57,650 nt of DNA from Halicephalobus mephisto (GCA_009193035.1 SWDT01000454.1:1-57650); one strand, 5' to 3'. Shown: positions 31,881-44,671, counted from the first letter of the stretch. The notes: generated by a model not told the origin, from the letters alone. Made by a program: numbers and translations.

Positions 31881-34800
31881 TTATAAATTTTCGAATTTCG
31901 TGCCTTCGTAGTTACCGTAAGCCACGGCTAGTTGATTGAGTTGTTCGAAATTATTTAAATAACCATTTTGATTGATGGGTACTGTATAGGGATTTGTCTG
32001 CCATTGAGCGGGATTTGGCCAATATCCGACGGCAGGAGCAAAAGCGGCGGCAAAGTCGACCCCGAAGGCGCCAGAAACCACCCCCTGCGGCTCGTTTGAA
32101 ATTGGAGCTGGTTTCGGTAGTTTTTCTTCTTTGATCCCCGAAATATCGTCTTCTAAACTTCCGGAAGATCCTTGAGCTCGATAACTAGGAGGAGAACGAG
32201 AGTAACAGTCGCCCGAGCCTGAATCTGATTGAAAATCTTCTTCGTCTTCGTGTCGGGAATTCGGTCTGCAAAAAATCCAAAAAATTATTCAAAAAATAAA
32301 AAATTAAAATTATTCGAAAAATAAAAAATTAAAATTATTCAAAAAATTAAAAATTAAAATTATTCAAAAAATTTAAAAAAAATTAAATTATTCAAAAAAA
32401 TTAAAAAATTAAAAAAAATTAAAATTATTAAAAAAATTAAAAATCTAAATTATTCAAAAAAATTTTAAAATTAAAATTATTCGAAAAATTTAAAATTTTT
32501 AATTTTAAACAATTTTGAAAAATTTGAATAAAAATAAATTAAAACTAACTGTTTTGTGGATAATTGTCGATCTCTTTGTCTTCTGTTTTTGAACCAATTG
32601 GACACTTGGCTTACGGTAAGTTTCGCCGCTTCAGCAAGGGTCCTTTTTTCTTCTGGAGTAGGAAGTTTATTTTTCTTATAAGCTTGCATCAGAATATGTC
32701 GAGAACTATTCTAAAAATTATTAATCAAAAAAATTAAAATTTAAAAAAATTTAAAAAATTTAAAATAAAAAATAAATTTTTAAAAATTTTTAAAATTTAA
32801 AAAATCGAATTTTAAATTTCTAAAAAAATTCAGAATTAGAATTTAGGAAATTTTTAAAAATCATTAAAATCAAAAAAAGTTTAAATTTTAAAAATAAAAT
32901 TTTGAAAAAAATTTAAATTTTAAAAAAATCTAAAAAATTAAAATTAAAAAAAAATTAACAAACTTTGAAACAGTAACTGGTACTTTCTCCGTCCCATATG
33001 GTATTGGGGTACTGGAACTTTTTTCGGATTCTGTAACGAGCCACAGGGTCCAGTTCTTTGTTCCTTCCTGCCCTAGTCTGAAAAATCAGAAATTTCAGAA
33101 AATTACGAAATCAAAAAATTCCTTAATTTTGGAACAATTATTTCAAGATTTTTTAAATCCTAAAATGATTGTTTTTGAAATTTTATAAAAAATCATTTTA
33201 GAAATATTTAATTTTCTAAATTTTAATGAATCATAAAAAGATTGTTTTAAAATATTTATAAAAAATCACTTTAGAAATATTTAATTTTTTAAATTTTAAT
33301 AAATCTTAAAAAGATTGTTTTTGAAATTTTATAAAAAATCATTTTAGAAATATTTAATTTTTCAAATTTTAATGAATCCCACCTGTTGGTAATGTGCTGT
33401 CCTCCAGAGGTCCTGTAGAAGCGGATGATGTACAGGAGAAAATTTATAACTTGACAAAAAATCATAAAGTTCGTTATATCTTTCTTGATGGAACAAAACA
33501 AAAGCTCTGGAGACCATCATGTTTTCATTTTGTTTGTGTCTTGCCTGGGGCAATTTGCAAAGAAGCCAATCAAGTTTATCGATGCTCAACGTTCCTTGAA
33601 GACTTTGACAAAGACAATTTAAATGTTCATCATCGATATCCATCAAGTAATTTGATGAATTTTCGTTCAAACTAAAATTTTTTATAAACAAAAAAAAAAT
33701 CATCAATCACTTAAATCCGATTTTTTCGATTTTGCGCAATCAGGAAGGTTTGTTCAACGACATTCAATTGACCCTTTTGGTCCCCTGATCGACGGGCATA
33801 CCTAACAGAAGCCGTTCCGATGGATAAACATAAACAAATCACTTTATGGACCCAATTTGACAATTTTTAGAGGAATTGGAAACTTGGGGAAGTTTTTGGA
33901 ACTTCAAAGTTTAGGGACTTTCAGAATTTTCAAAGTTTAAAAGTTAAAAAAATCCATAAAAATTAAATTAAAAATATTCTAATTTTTCTAAAATTTAGAA
34001 TTTTCAAAGTTTAAAAATTAAAAAAATTCATAAAAATTAAATTAAAAATATTCTAATTTTTCTAAAATTTAGAATTTTGAAAGTTCAAAAATTAAAAAAT
34101 TCAAATTAAAAATATTCTAATTTTTCTAAAATTTAAAATTTTGAAAGTTCAAAAATTAAAAAATTTAAAAATTAAAATTAAAAATACTTTAATTTTTCTA
34201 AAATTTTAAATTTAAAAAATTCTAATTTAAAATATTCTAATTTTTCTAAAATTCAGAATCTTTAAAAAGTTAGAAATCTGCAAAATTTCAAAAATTTAGA
34301 GAATTTTAAAATTGAAAAAATTTTGGAATTTGAAAAATTCGATGACTTGAGTTTAAAAAAGTTGAAAATCTTATATTACAAAAAACGAAAATGGGCGTTG
34401 TTATGAAGTTATCTCGAAGCAAATTTCAGAGATCTTATAAAAACTACAGTAATCTGCACGTTGATTTTATACTACAGTTATTTCGTAATTATTATCTTAT
34501 AATCAAAGAGCTAACTAAAAGTGAACTCCATTATTCGTTTATAAAAATTCTAAAAATTCTAAAAATCTTGAAAATTTTATATTTTATATTACAAAAAACC
34601 AAAAATAAGAGTTGTTATGAAGTTGTCTCGGAGCGAATTTCAGGGATCTTATGAAAACTACAGTAATTTATAAATTGATTTTATACTACAGTTATTTCGT
34701 AATTATTATTTTACAATCAAAGAGTTAACCTAAAAGTGAGCTCCATTATTCGTTTTTAAAAATCCTAAAAATCTTATATTACAGAAAACCAAAAAATAAG

Positions 34801-35372
34801 AATTGTTATGAAATTGTCTCGAAGCGAATTTCAGGGATTTTATAAAAACTACAGTAATGTATAAGTTGATTTTATACTACAGTTATTTCGTAACTGTTAT
34901 CTTATAATCAAAGAGCTAACCTAAAAGTGAGCTCCATTATTCGTTTTTAAAAATCCTAAAAATCTTATATTACAGAAAACGAAAATGGACGTTGTTATGA
35001 AGCTGTCTCGAAGCGAATTTCAGGGATCTTATGAAAACTACAGTAATCTGCACGTTGATTTTATACTACAGTTATTTCGTAACTGTTACCGTAGAGTCAG
35101 AAACCTTGTCGAAGACGGGTTCCATTACTAGTTTCGAAAAATCGGATTTCCTGGGGCAGAGGAGGACTTAAAACTTGATCCACAAGGACCCACCTGGACT
35201 CAACTCCGGACTCTGGATAGCCTGTGGCATTGGTCGTCGTCGGCGAAAGTTCGTTGGGACTTGTTGAACTTTCGATATGTTCCTGGTTCCTGAGTGGAAA
35301 TTCATTTCCAACAAAATTTTGATTAAAATACGGTAATTTAGAAGTATTGTAAATTTCTTGATCAAATTCCAT
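31881..35372 (-). CDS. Divergent SIX-family homeobox gene (5 exons, 375 aa)
   Basis: Exons 35372-35194, 33671-33383, 33077-32964, 32710-32550 and 32265-31881 join to 375 aa. The SIX domain ([55 protein letters not shown]) leads into a homeodomain with [15 protein letters not shown]. The junction residues STSY resemble SIX1/2 (ETSY) more than SIX4/5 (ETVY), but the SIX domain and homeodomain N-arm ([12 protein letters not shown]) are strongly diverged, so the class is uncertain. The N-terminal ~60 residues are Ser/Thr/Asn-rich; the C-terminal region is acidic, then Asn/Gln/Tyr-rich. ttttttag ends one base before the ATG, a likely trans-splice site. Intron 1 (1.5 kb) contains four ~185-bp tandem units. 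Confidence 0.88.
34375..35095. repeat. Tandem array, ~185-bp unit, four copies (divergent SIX intron 1)
   Basis: Units contain gttatgaagttgtctcgaag, ttttatactacagttatttc and gagctccattattcg. The last copy ends about 100 nt from the exon 1 donor. The array accounts for half of this unusually long intron. Confidence 0.8.
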
Positions 35373-35699
35373 TCTAAAAAAAGTAAAAATAAAGTTAAAT
35401 CAAAAACAAGAGGAAATTGAAACTTGATTCTGGCCAGTTTTTCTTCGATCATCGCAACTGCAAAAAGGCGTGGCCAGTTTTTCCGTCGATCCCCCAACTG
35501 ACTGGTTTTGACTGGTCTTTTTAACAATATTAAAAATTTTTATTCGAAAATTTTTAAAATAATTGAAAAATCTAAAAAACCAGCAATGCCGAAAAGAGCA
35601 GATGATGTTGTTTGTTTTGTGGATAAGTAACTCCCTTGCTCCAGATGGCAAATGGATTTCGGGACAACCTATTTCATGTTACTCAAATACGGTGTTGAC

Positions 35700-36430
35700 T
35701 TAATTACAAACCCATAATGTTATAAAAATCTAAAATAAATAGGGAATTTAAAAAAAATGGTCTTGACGAGAATTTTTAAAACATTCCAGTTGGGACCAAA
35801 ACAATATAATTTTCCAGTCAGGACTAAAAATTGATAAAATTCGGTGTTTATATGATTCTAATAAATTACAAACCCATAATGTTATAAAAATCTAAAATAA
35901 ATAGGGAATTTAAAAAAACGTGGTCTTGACGGGAATTTTTAAAACATTCCAGTAGGGACCAAAAATTGATAAAATTCAGCATTTACAGAATTCTAATAAA
36001 TTACAAACCCATAATGTTATAAAAGTCTAAAATAAATAGGGAATTTTAAAAAAAGTGGTCTTGACGAGAATTTTTAAAACATTCCAGTCAGGACCAAAAC
36101 AATATAATTTTCCAGTCAAAACCAAAAATTGATAAAATTCGGTGTTTATATGATTCTAATAAATTATAAACCTATAATATCATAAAAGTCTAAAATAAAT
36201 AGGGAATTTAAAAAAAATGGTCCTGACGGGAATTTTTGAAACATTCTAGTCGGGACCAAAAATTGATAAAATTCAGCATTTATATGATTTTAATAAATTA
36301 CAACCCCATGATATTGTAAAAATCCAAATATATAAAAATATTCTAAAAAATGATCTTAACACGAATTTTTTAAATTTTCCAGTTGGGACCGAAAATTATA
36401 AAATTTAATTTTTACATGATTTTAGAAAAG
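35700..36430. repeat. Tandem array, ~150-bp unit, about five copies
   Basis: Units run ttgacgagaatttttaaaac, cattccagtcgggaccaaaa, then attctaataaattacaaacc and ctaaaataaatagggaattt. It lies upstream of the divergent SIX gene; 35373-37689 contains no gene. Confidence 0.8.
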
Positions 36431-36689
36431 TTTAGAATCTTGTATGATGTTCGGTGATCTTATTCGAACACCGGAAGAAAACGATTTTTTTGTCCGTAAT
36501 TTAAATAACAAGATAAAGATGCTGTTAATCCTAGCTAAAATTCGAGTAACTTGTTGACTCACACCAGAGCGTGCCAAATCGCTTTGTCATTCTTCAAGTG
36601 GATTGACGGGCCTGATCCGGATCAGTCTCCACTTGAGAAAATCTGGCCAGACATATCTGTCCTTAAAATTGCCTAACTACCGTAACCTG

Positions 36690-37490
36690 TTTTCCTATTA
36701 CCAAAGTTAAGGATCAAAGTTCAAAGTCAAAGTTGAAGCTCAAAATTCGACTTTAGAGTTGAATTCCAAAGTTGAACTTCAAAATTCAAAGTTAACCGTC
36801 AAAATTCGGCTTTAGAGTTGATCATCGAAGTTCGAAGTCAAAGTTGAAGCTCAAAATTCGACCTCAAAGTTGAATTCAAAAGTTGAACTTCAAAATTCAA
36901 AGTTAACCGTCAAAATTCGGCTTTAAAGTTGATCATCGAAGTTCAAAGTCAAAGTTAACCGTCAAAATTCGGATTCAAAGTTGACTGTCAAAATTTGATT
37001 GTTGATTTTGAGTTCAAATTTTGAAAATTAATTCTGACAGTCAACATTGAGGTCAAGATTTAACAATCAATTTCGAAGTCAAAATTTAAAATTCAATTCT
37101 GAGGTCAAAATCAAAATTTGAGGGTCAACTTTGAAATTCAATTTTGAAATTCAACTTCGAGGTCAAAATCAAAATTTGAGGGTCAACTCTGAGGTCGAAC
37201 TTTGAAGTTTAATTTTGAAGTTACATTTTGAGGTCGAAATTTAAAGATCAACTTCGAAGTCAAAATTTAAAATTCAATTCTGAGGTCAAAATCAAAATTT
37301 AAAATTCAATTTTGAAATTCAACTTCGAGGTCAAAATCAAAATTTAAGGGTCAACTTTGAGGTTCAACTTTGAAGTTTAATTTTTAAGTTAAATTTTGAG
37401 GTCAAAATGTAAAATTCAATTCTGAGGTCAAAATCAAAATTTAAAATTCAACTTTGAAATCGAATTTTAATTGTCAAGTTTCATAAAACC
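36690..37490. repeat. Large imperfect palindromic array of caaagttgaa / ttgaggtcaa words
   Basis: The left half (36690-37000) repeats tcaaagttgaagctcaaaat, gttaaccgtcaaaattcgg and similar. The right half (37030-37490) repeats the reverse-complement vocabulary (cgaggtcaaaatcaaaattt, gggtcaactttg). Perfect 11-bp arms GTTGACTGTCA (36980-36990) and TGACAGTCAAC (37035-37045) flank the centre. Confidence 0.7.
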
Positions 37491-37689
37491 TAACTGACAA
37501 TTAAATAAATAATTTTATTTTCAAATAAATAAAATTCCAAATAAGGCAACTTTTCGCGAGATTACTGTAATATGGATTATAACTGATTTCTGTTGGTGAC
37601 TACGGTGTCATTGCAGAAATAAATAAAATTCAACTGAGCAGGAGTAATCGGATGGCCAAGGATTAAGTCATGAAGGTTACTGTAAGTAG

Positions 37690-40600
37690 TTAATTGGCGA
37701 GGACAGGTTGGGGGTTCGAAGAGGGGTCCGTCGGGGCTGGAGTCGATTCAGAACTAGATTCCTGAGGAGTCGACGGTTCAGAGTCGTTTTTGGCTTCAGA
37801 AGGAGCTGGATCGGGAGAAGGAGACATTTTGGTTTCAGAATCTGGAGATGGAGAATTTTCATTTTTAGAATCTGGAGAAGATTGATTTTTGGCTTCAGAA
37901 TCTGGACAAGAAGAATTTTCATTTTTAGATTCCGGAGAAGATTGATTTTTGGTTTGAGAAATCTCAGAAGGATTCTTAACTTCAGAATCTGGAGAACAAG
38001 AATTTTCATTTTTGGCTTCAGAATCTGGAGATGGAGAATTTTCAGTTTTAGAATCTGGAGAAGATTGATTTTTGGTTTGAGAAATCTCAGAAGGATTCTT
38101 AACTTCAGAATCTGGAGAACAAGAATTTTCATTTTTGGATTCTGGAGTTGGAGGATTCTTAACTTCAGAATTTGAAGATGGAGAAGTTTCAAGTTTGGAT
38201 TCTGGAGGAGATTGATTTTTGACTTCAGAATCTAAAAATATAAGTTTTCTAATTTCTGATTCTGAAAAACCAGAATTCTTACCTCCAGAATCTGGAGCGT
38301 CATTTTCGCTTTCTTTGTCATCAGATTCTTTTTTTTCTACTTTGACTTCAGAATCTGGATTTTCTTCGATTTTAGAATCTGGATTTTTTTGAATTTTGGA
38401 ATCTGAATTTTTTTGAACTTCAGAATCTGGATTTTTTCCGATTTTAAAATTTTGATTTTCTTCAATTTTAAAATTTTTTTGAATTTCAGAATCTGAATTT
38501 TTTTCGATTTCAGAATCTGGATTTTTTTGAATTTTGGAATCTTGACTTTTGGTTTTCGCTTCAGGACCTTTGAATTCAGTTTTGACTTCAGAATCCTCGA
38601 ATTTTTTCTTCTCAAATTTTTTATTTTTGAATTCCTTGACTTCAGATGACCGTTTTTCCTTTTTTTCAGCTACAGTTTTTTCTTCGAAATTTTGAACTTC
38701 TTTTTTGACTTCAGATTGACCTGTAAATCCAACTATATCAATTTCAGAAAAATGTGTAAACGAAAAAAAACAATAGAACCCAAGTTTGGAGAAGGTCAAA
38801 CCCCAGCAGGTGCTCGAGAGCACGCCAAACCTCTCAGAGAAAAAAGCCAAGTTTGTTTGCGAATTTTTGGAAGCTTCGAGTGCCAAACAACGGAATTGGC
38901 GCCTATTTCGAGGGTCTGGTTCAGAAATTACAAACCTGCACGGGGATTCGGCTTCTGAAAAAAATTATTTTAAAAATCATATAAAAAATACTTTTAAAAT
39001 AAAATTACTTTAAAAATCATATAAAAAGTACTTTTAAAATAGAATTATTTTTAAAAAATTATAAAAAATTATATAAAATTATATAAAAATTATTAAAAAA
39101 ATCAAAATTATATAAAAAATACTTTTAAAATAGAATTATTTTTAAAAAATCATATAAAAAATACTTTTAAAATAAAATTATTTTTAAAAAATTATAAAAA
39201 ATTATATAAAATTATATAAAAATTATTAAAAAAATCAAAATTATATAAAAAATACTTTTAAAATAGAATTATTTTTAAAAAATCATATAAAAAATACTTT
39301 TAAAATAAAATTATTTTTTAAAAATTATAAAAAATTATATAAAATTATATAAAAATTATTAAAAAAATCAAAATTATATAAAAAATACTTTTAAAATAGA
39401 ATTATTTTTAAAATCATATAAAAAGTACTTTTAAAATAAAATTACTTTAAAAATTATTTTAAAAATTATAAAAAATTACAAAAAATTATTTAAAAAATCG
39501 AAATTATATAAAAAACACTTTTAAAATAGAATTATTTTAAAAATTATATAAAAAATTAAATTATTTCTTAAAAATTATAAAAAATTATATAAAATTATAT
39601 AAAAATTATTAAAAAAAAATCAAAATTATATTAAAAATATTTTTAAAAAAATTAAAAAAAGAATTTTTTGCGAAAATTTTCTCGACACGAATTTTTGAAA
39701 TTTTCAGAGTCATACTGTAGGAAACTTTTTGTGAAAATTTTTCAAAATTCGAAATTTCAAAATTTGACTGAAATTTTTAAATTTTTGTACTTTTTAGAAA
39801 TCTTTAAAATTTCAGATTTTAACTTCAGAATTTTCCACTGGATTCTGGAGACGTTCAGAGGTCCTGGAAAATTCTACAAACCTCCAGAAGCTCCTATGAG
39901 ATTCTGAAGTTTCATGATTTTCCTACTGTAATTGTGAAAAATTTTTGAAATTTGAATAAATTTTACAAAAAAATCAAAACTGACTTTTTGAAATCCTCGA
40001 ATTTTCGGATTTCTTTGAACTTGTTGGTTGGGCCATCTGTCGGATTCAGAAGAGACCCCATTTTGTGGTTTCTTCTGAGGTCGTTTTTGGAAATCAGAAG
40101 TCTGACGAAGGCCTCTATTTCCATTTCTTTCTTGGGTCTTCTGAGGAATCGGCTTGGATTCAGCTGCATTTTCGTTCGTCTTAGTAGCGTCATTCTGATT
40201 CTGAAAAAATAGTTCATTTTCAATTTTCTAATTTTTAGAATTTATTAACTTCTGATTTTTAAAAATTTAAAAATTTTTAAAATTCATTAATTTTCAATTT
40301 TCTAATTTTTAAAATTTATTATTTTTAAAATTCATTATTTTTAAAATTCATTATTTTTAAAATTCATTAATTTTCAATTTTCTAATTTTTAAAATTTATT
40401 ATTTTTAAAATTCATTAATTTTCAATTTTCTAATTTTTTAAAATTTATTAATTTCTGATTTTTTTAAATTCATTAATTTTATAATTTTTAAAAATCATTA
40501 TTTTTCAATTTTCTAATTTTTTAAAATTCATTAATTTTTAACTTTTTTAAATTTCCTAATTCTTAAATTTCTAATTTTTAATATTTTAAAATTTTCTAAA

Positions 40601-41505
40601 TATTTTTCTTAATTTTCTTAATCACTTATTTGTAGGTTATTTTTATGTATTACTTTTTTTATAAATTAATTTATTTTTTTTTTGTTTTTTAAAAATTTAA
40701 AATTTTTTAATTTATTAATTTGGGAAATTTTCGAAACTTACTGTATCGTTTCTTTTTCCGCTGAATTTTCTTTTTTTAGTTTCGGTCTCGCCACGATCGT
40801 CATGGAAGTACCCAGGGTTCCTCGTGCCGGGAGGAACCCTATGGCCGCCTCGATGACTGCCTCGATGACTGCCTCGATGACTGCCTCGATGACTGCCTCG
40901 ATGACTTCCCGATTCTCTGTTGAAATATGAATTTTCGTGATCCCCGAGATTTGGGACGTTTCCTATCCAATGATCTGCAGCAGTTTTGCCTTTGTCCCAT
41001 TCTCTATCCCAATTTTCTGAATTTTTTGAAGATTTTTTTGAATTTTTTTTAGAATTTGAGGATTCTGGAGATTCCTTAGATTGACTAGATTTACGAGTTG
41101 CACTTGACCAGGGAATGGCGTTCTGTTTAGCTTCTTCTGTAGCAATCTGAAAAACGGATATTTTTAGAATGTTCCCTTGTTCCAAAAATATTTTCGTTGT
41201 AAGACAACTGCCAGTTCGTCTTTCCTCACAACGAACAACCTCACTCACACAGCTGTCCCAGCCAGCGGTCTCGTGGTGTAGGGGTTATCACATCAGTCTA
41301 ACACACTGAAGGTCGGCGGTTCGATTCCGCCCGGGATCAGCTTACTTTTTTCAATAATTATTAAAAAACTTTAAAATATTAAAATTTACAAAAACCCACT
41401 TACCCTGTGGCGTTCTTCGATTATTTCATTTTTCTTTCGAATTTCATCAATTTTTCTATCCAATTCAGCTTCACGTTCAGCAGATCGAAGTTTCCTAACT
41501 TCCAT
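37690..41505 (-). CDS. CCDC9-like protein (5 exons, 590 aa)
   Basis: Exons 41505-41404, 41146-40742, 40200-39985, 38954-38936 (19 nt) and 38720-37690 keep frame to 590 aa. CCDC9 is linked to the exon junction complex in vertebrates. The match is the N-terminal coiled coil (AELDRKIDEIRKKNEIIEER then IATEEAKQ) and NWDREWDKGKTAADHW, resembling CCDC9 QWRREWDAEKT. Exon 2 encodes five in-frame GSHRG repeats (15-bp DNA repeat, 40848-40915) and arginine-rich nuclear-type sequence. The last ~340 residues are a low-complexity Ser/Asp/Glu/Lys array (PDSEVKN-type units). I start at MEVRKL because its context matches family N-termini and a tttag acceptor lies about 25 nt upstream. The 19-nt microexon is inferred from phase. 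A tRNA gene sits in intron 1 on the other strand. Confidence 0.75.
38960..39660. repeat. A/T tandem array in CCDC9-like intron 3
   Basis: About four ~125-bp units of tatataaaaaatacttttaa / aatagaattatttttaaaa. No coding features. Confidence 0.7.
40215..40735. repeat. A/T low-complexity array in CCDC9-like intron 2
   Basis: Short words such as ttaattttcaattttctaat and ttttaaaattcattattt are repeated irregularly. Nothing else is seen. Confidence 0.6.
41267..41339 (+). tRNA. tRNA-Val (anticodon AAC)
   Basis: A complete 73-nt cloverleaf. The acceptor stem GGTCTCG pairs with CGGGATC plus discriminator A; the D arm is GTGT...ATCAC; the anticodon stem TCAGT/ACTGA encloses the loop CTAACAC with AAC; the T arm GGCGG-TTCGATT-CCGCC is perfect. 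Internal A box (TGGTGTAGGGG) and B box (GGTTCGATTCC) are present, and a T6 Pol III terminator begins about 5 nt after the gene. It lies in intron 1 of the CCDC9-like gene, on the opposite strand. Confidence 0.93.
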
Positions 41506-41943
41506 AACTAATTTCCCCTCCGGCAATAATATACCTAAAATTTTAAAATTAAAAAAACCAAATTTCCACAAATAAAAAAACAACAAAAGCTATACCAAGT
41601 AAGCTCTATTTAAAAGAAAATTCTTTCTATTCAACGAAATCGATCGACATCGATAAATTTAAATCAATGAATAATTCGAAAAATTAAAAAACACCAAAAC
41701 TACCTATTTAATCATTTTTCATTATTAATAAAATTCTCTCCCTCAAAAAACCATTCAATAAAGCTTAAAAAGACAGAGAAATAAGAACAAGGAAACGATT
41801 AAATGTGTACAAAAATCATCCACCTTGTCTTGTTCGTGTGGACGCACAATTGCTGTCCGTCAACTTTAGGAATTAAAAAAGGCTCTCTCTACAAATCAGT
41901 CAAAAACAAAACAAAATCAATTACTTGCAAAAAATCTAAAACT
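41506..41943. other. Spacer between anillin-like and CCDC9-like genes
   Basis: 438 bp of AT-rich sequence between two minus-strand genes. It includes ggcaacaagaacgaacaag-type GC-richer sequence around 41815-41870 and no exon. It probably holds the anillin 3' UTR and the CCDC9-like promoter or trans-splice leader. Confidence 0.4.
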
Positions 41944-44511
41944 CTAGATATTACTACGAACAACTTCTAGTCCAGTATTGATCCATTCCAACCAGTATTT
42001 CAATTGTTCCTCATTTTCTACACCAATGAGGTACCGCTTGTGTTCGCATAATTCACATCCTCGAGGAAATGAAAGAACGTCAAGATAAAACGCGAATCTC
42101 GGTTCGTCTTTGATCTGCGCTAATTCTCTCTCAACTTTCTTGTTACAAATCGTAGAAAGATCGATGACAAATGTTGGTTCTTCATGTGGATCATCCTTAT
42201 GATGAGCATCATAAAACTTGATAATACCATTGATCATTTTGACCCAAAAGAGGGTATTTCCAGTTCCACAAATAAACGTCTAAAAATCAACATATAACAA
42301 CTACCACTTACTTTCACCTTACCCAGTAACCAGAATGAACAACATAGAGTTCAGGAGGTAGAGGAGTACATTCACATGTAATCGAAATAGTTCCATCAAG
42401 GGGATATTCATTATCATAAAGAAAGAATCCCTTCTTGCCACCAACACCTGCATTATCTCTCGTGATAAACATATGTCCAATCGGTTTGAACCCGCTTGTT
42501 TGTTTCTCTATTTCTTCTGGAAGTAACGGACTAGAGCATTTCCCAAAAAGATTCAAAGCCTTCTTTGCTATTTCTTTTCCAGTAGATGTTGGTTGACGAT
42601 CAGACAAATTCATTGCAAAAACTTCAACACGAACTTGAAAGTTCAATGGCAATTCCAAAAAGTTCATATCTTCGTTGAATTTCAATTGTTGCTTCCGCAA
42701 TGCCCAATTCTCAGGAACAGACATAACTTCCGTAGCCATAACTCTATCATGAGACGACACAACTATCATAAAGGCATATTGCGCATCTACAATAATAAAA
42801 TAAAAAATTCAAAAACAACAAAAACTAACCGTTTTTCCTTGTTCTAAGAATATAGGCTCCAAGTAAATTGATCGTAATCTCCTTGATAGAAACACGAGAA
42901 AGGACGTATTTGGAAACAGGAGGTGGTCCGATGCTCATCCGATGGTAGGTGTTTATACGAGAAAGGAGATCCTTGTACATAGCCAGACGACAAGTAGAAA
43001 CAAGCAACAACGCATGAGCACAGACTTCGTTTCGAGTATAACGAGATCCCCCTTGTTTCTTCGTCGCGAGAACTATCTTTTGCGCTTCTTTGCATCGTTC
43101 AGTTTCAGAAAACACTTTTCCCGACAAATACTGAATAAGTTAAATAGAAAATTACCATATTTAGTGACTTACCGTAATGCAACGATGATATTCTTCGTTC
43201 TCAATGTACTCATGAGTAACTTCATAAGACAAGATGGATTCATAGAAATCAACTGCTCCATTACCTCCAGCACCCTTGGTAATCGACGGGGATGGAGTTG
43301 AAGAAGCCACTGGCTCATAAAACGCCTTGTTAAACCCATCTGTACAAAGTTTCTCTCGAGAACTGCTGGACAGTCGATAGGAATGGGCAGAGAACGGAAC
43401 TCTTCGTTGAGCACTCACTCGAATTGCACTAGTTGGTGTTGGAAGAGATGCCAATGTCGAAGTATACTTGGAATAAGTACCACGACCAGATCCAGTAGGC
43501 TAAAATCACATCATCAAACTTGCAAAATACATAAAATTATTTCATAAATTTCTAGAATCCTTACAAATTTCGAAAGTTCCGCGAAATTTTAGATTTTAGA
43601 GGGTTCCAGAATGACCTAGAAGCTGCTAAAAGTTCAACGGATCATGTAGTAGCCTATTTGGCGAATTTATCTCTAGATAACAATCACCTTGTAGAATTAA
43701 GATTCAGAAATCAACCATACTGTCATAAAGAGCGGAAATGTGGATTATTACGAAATCGGCTGAACATAAGCTTTCAGAAATCGCTAAAAACCAAAGTAGC
43801 CTACAATTTCGGTTTTGCGCGGATGTTATTTCGTAATCTTACACAATTACGGAATGTATTTCGGAAAAATTAATTCCATTTAGATAGATTTGGAAATTCC
43901 TGGATCGGAATATACAATGTACAGAATTTGCAAATTTTCGGAAATTTGTCATATGTGAAACTTTTAGCAAACATTAAAACCACCCTAATGAACCCTACAG
44001 TAACCCCAGAAGAACGGGTTGTAGGAAATTTAACAACTAAAAAATCAAAACAAACCGACGGAGAACGCCACTGAATATTTCCATTCGCTTCGAAGAAACC
44101 AGTAGACGATCTAAGATTCTTCGCGTACTTCGAATTCGGCGTTTCATATATTTCCTCTGTAGTTCCGATGGATATATTATTCTTCGAATATTGAGAACCC
44201 AAATTAATAATCGGCGGCAAAGTAGGAATAGTTTTTGACCTTTTAGGAGTCTCCCACAAAGGACATACATCTTTTTTCTTTTTTTGATTTTTCATATCTT
44301 CTTCCATCAATGTAACACTACTAAACAAACTAATAGTAGATAAATCACGTTCCTTAAAACATTAAATCCATATATAAAAAAACAAAAAAACACTTACAAC
44401 ATTACCAAAATTAAACGCGTTATCTATCGAATGATCATAATCTTGAGATGTCCTCAGGGCATGAATAAGTTGCGGTGGAGGAGATGGTAAATCCGTCGAT
44501 TTATCCGACAT
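41944..44511 (-). CDS. Anillin-like cytokinesis scaffold (6 exons, 612 aa)
   Basis: Exons 44511-44398, 44352-44056, 43499-43173, 43130-42830, 42786-42323 and 42279-41944 keep frame to 612 aa. Anillins link RhoA, septins and membrane at the contractile ring and in germline bridges. The C-terminal half matches the anillin homology region (ENWALRKQQLKFNEDMNFLE, FQVRVEVFAMN, GFKPIGHMFIT) followed by a PH domain from about residue 500 (LFWVKMINGIIKFYD, FVIDLSTICNKKVER, YLIGVENEEQLKYWLEWI). The N-terminal ~250 residues are Ser/Thr/Lys-rich without the long myosin/actin-binding region, as in the short C. elegans anillins (ANI-2/ANI-3 type). Its ATG is 226 bp after the Nup98-96 stop, with two acceptor-like ttttttag sites between, suggesting an operon. 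The exon 2 acceptor (ttttaag) is atypical. Confidence 0.8.
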
Positions 44512-44671
44512 TGAACAAATCAATAAAACCACAACTAAAAACTAAAAAATGCCAATTCTAATTTTTTAATTTCATTCAAACCGCTTCCCTTCCAGACTCA
44601 GGTTTTCGTTTCGAGACCCCATTATTCCCGCGTAACCACCATACAACGCGTCCTTTCATTTCCAAAAAACC

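Noticed and set aside
37708..38175. Plus-strand Arg/Phe-rich open frame
   Set aside because: Antisense of the low-complexity Ser/Asp/Lys tail of the CCDC9-like protein.
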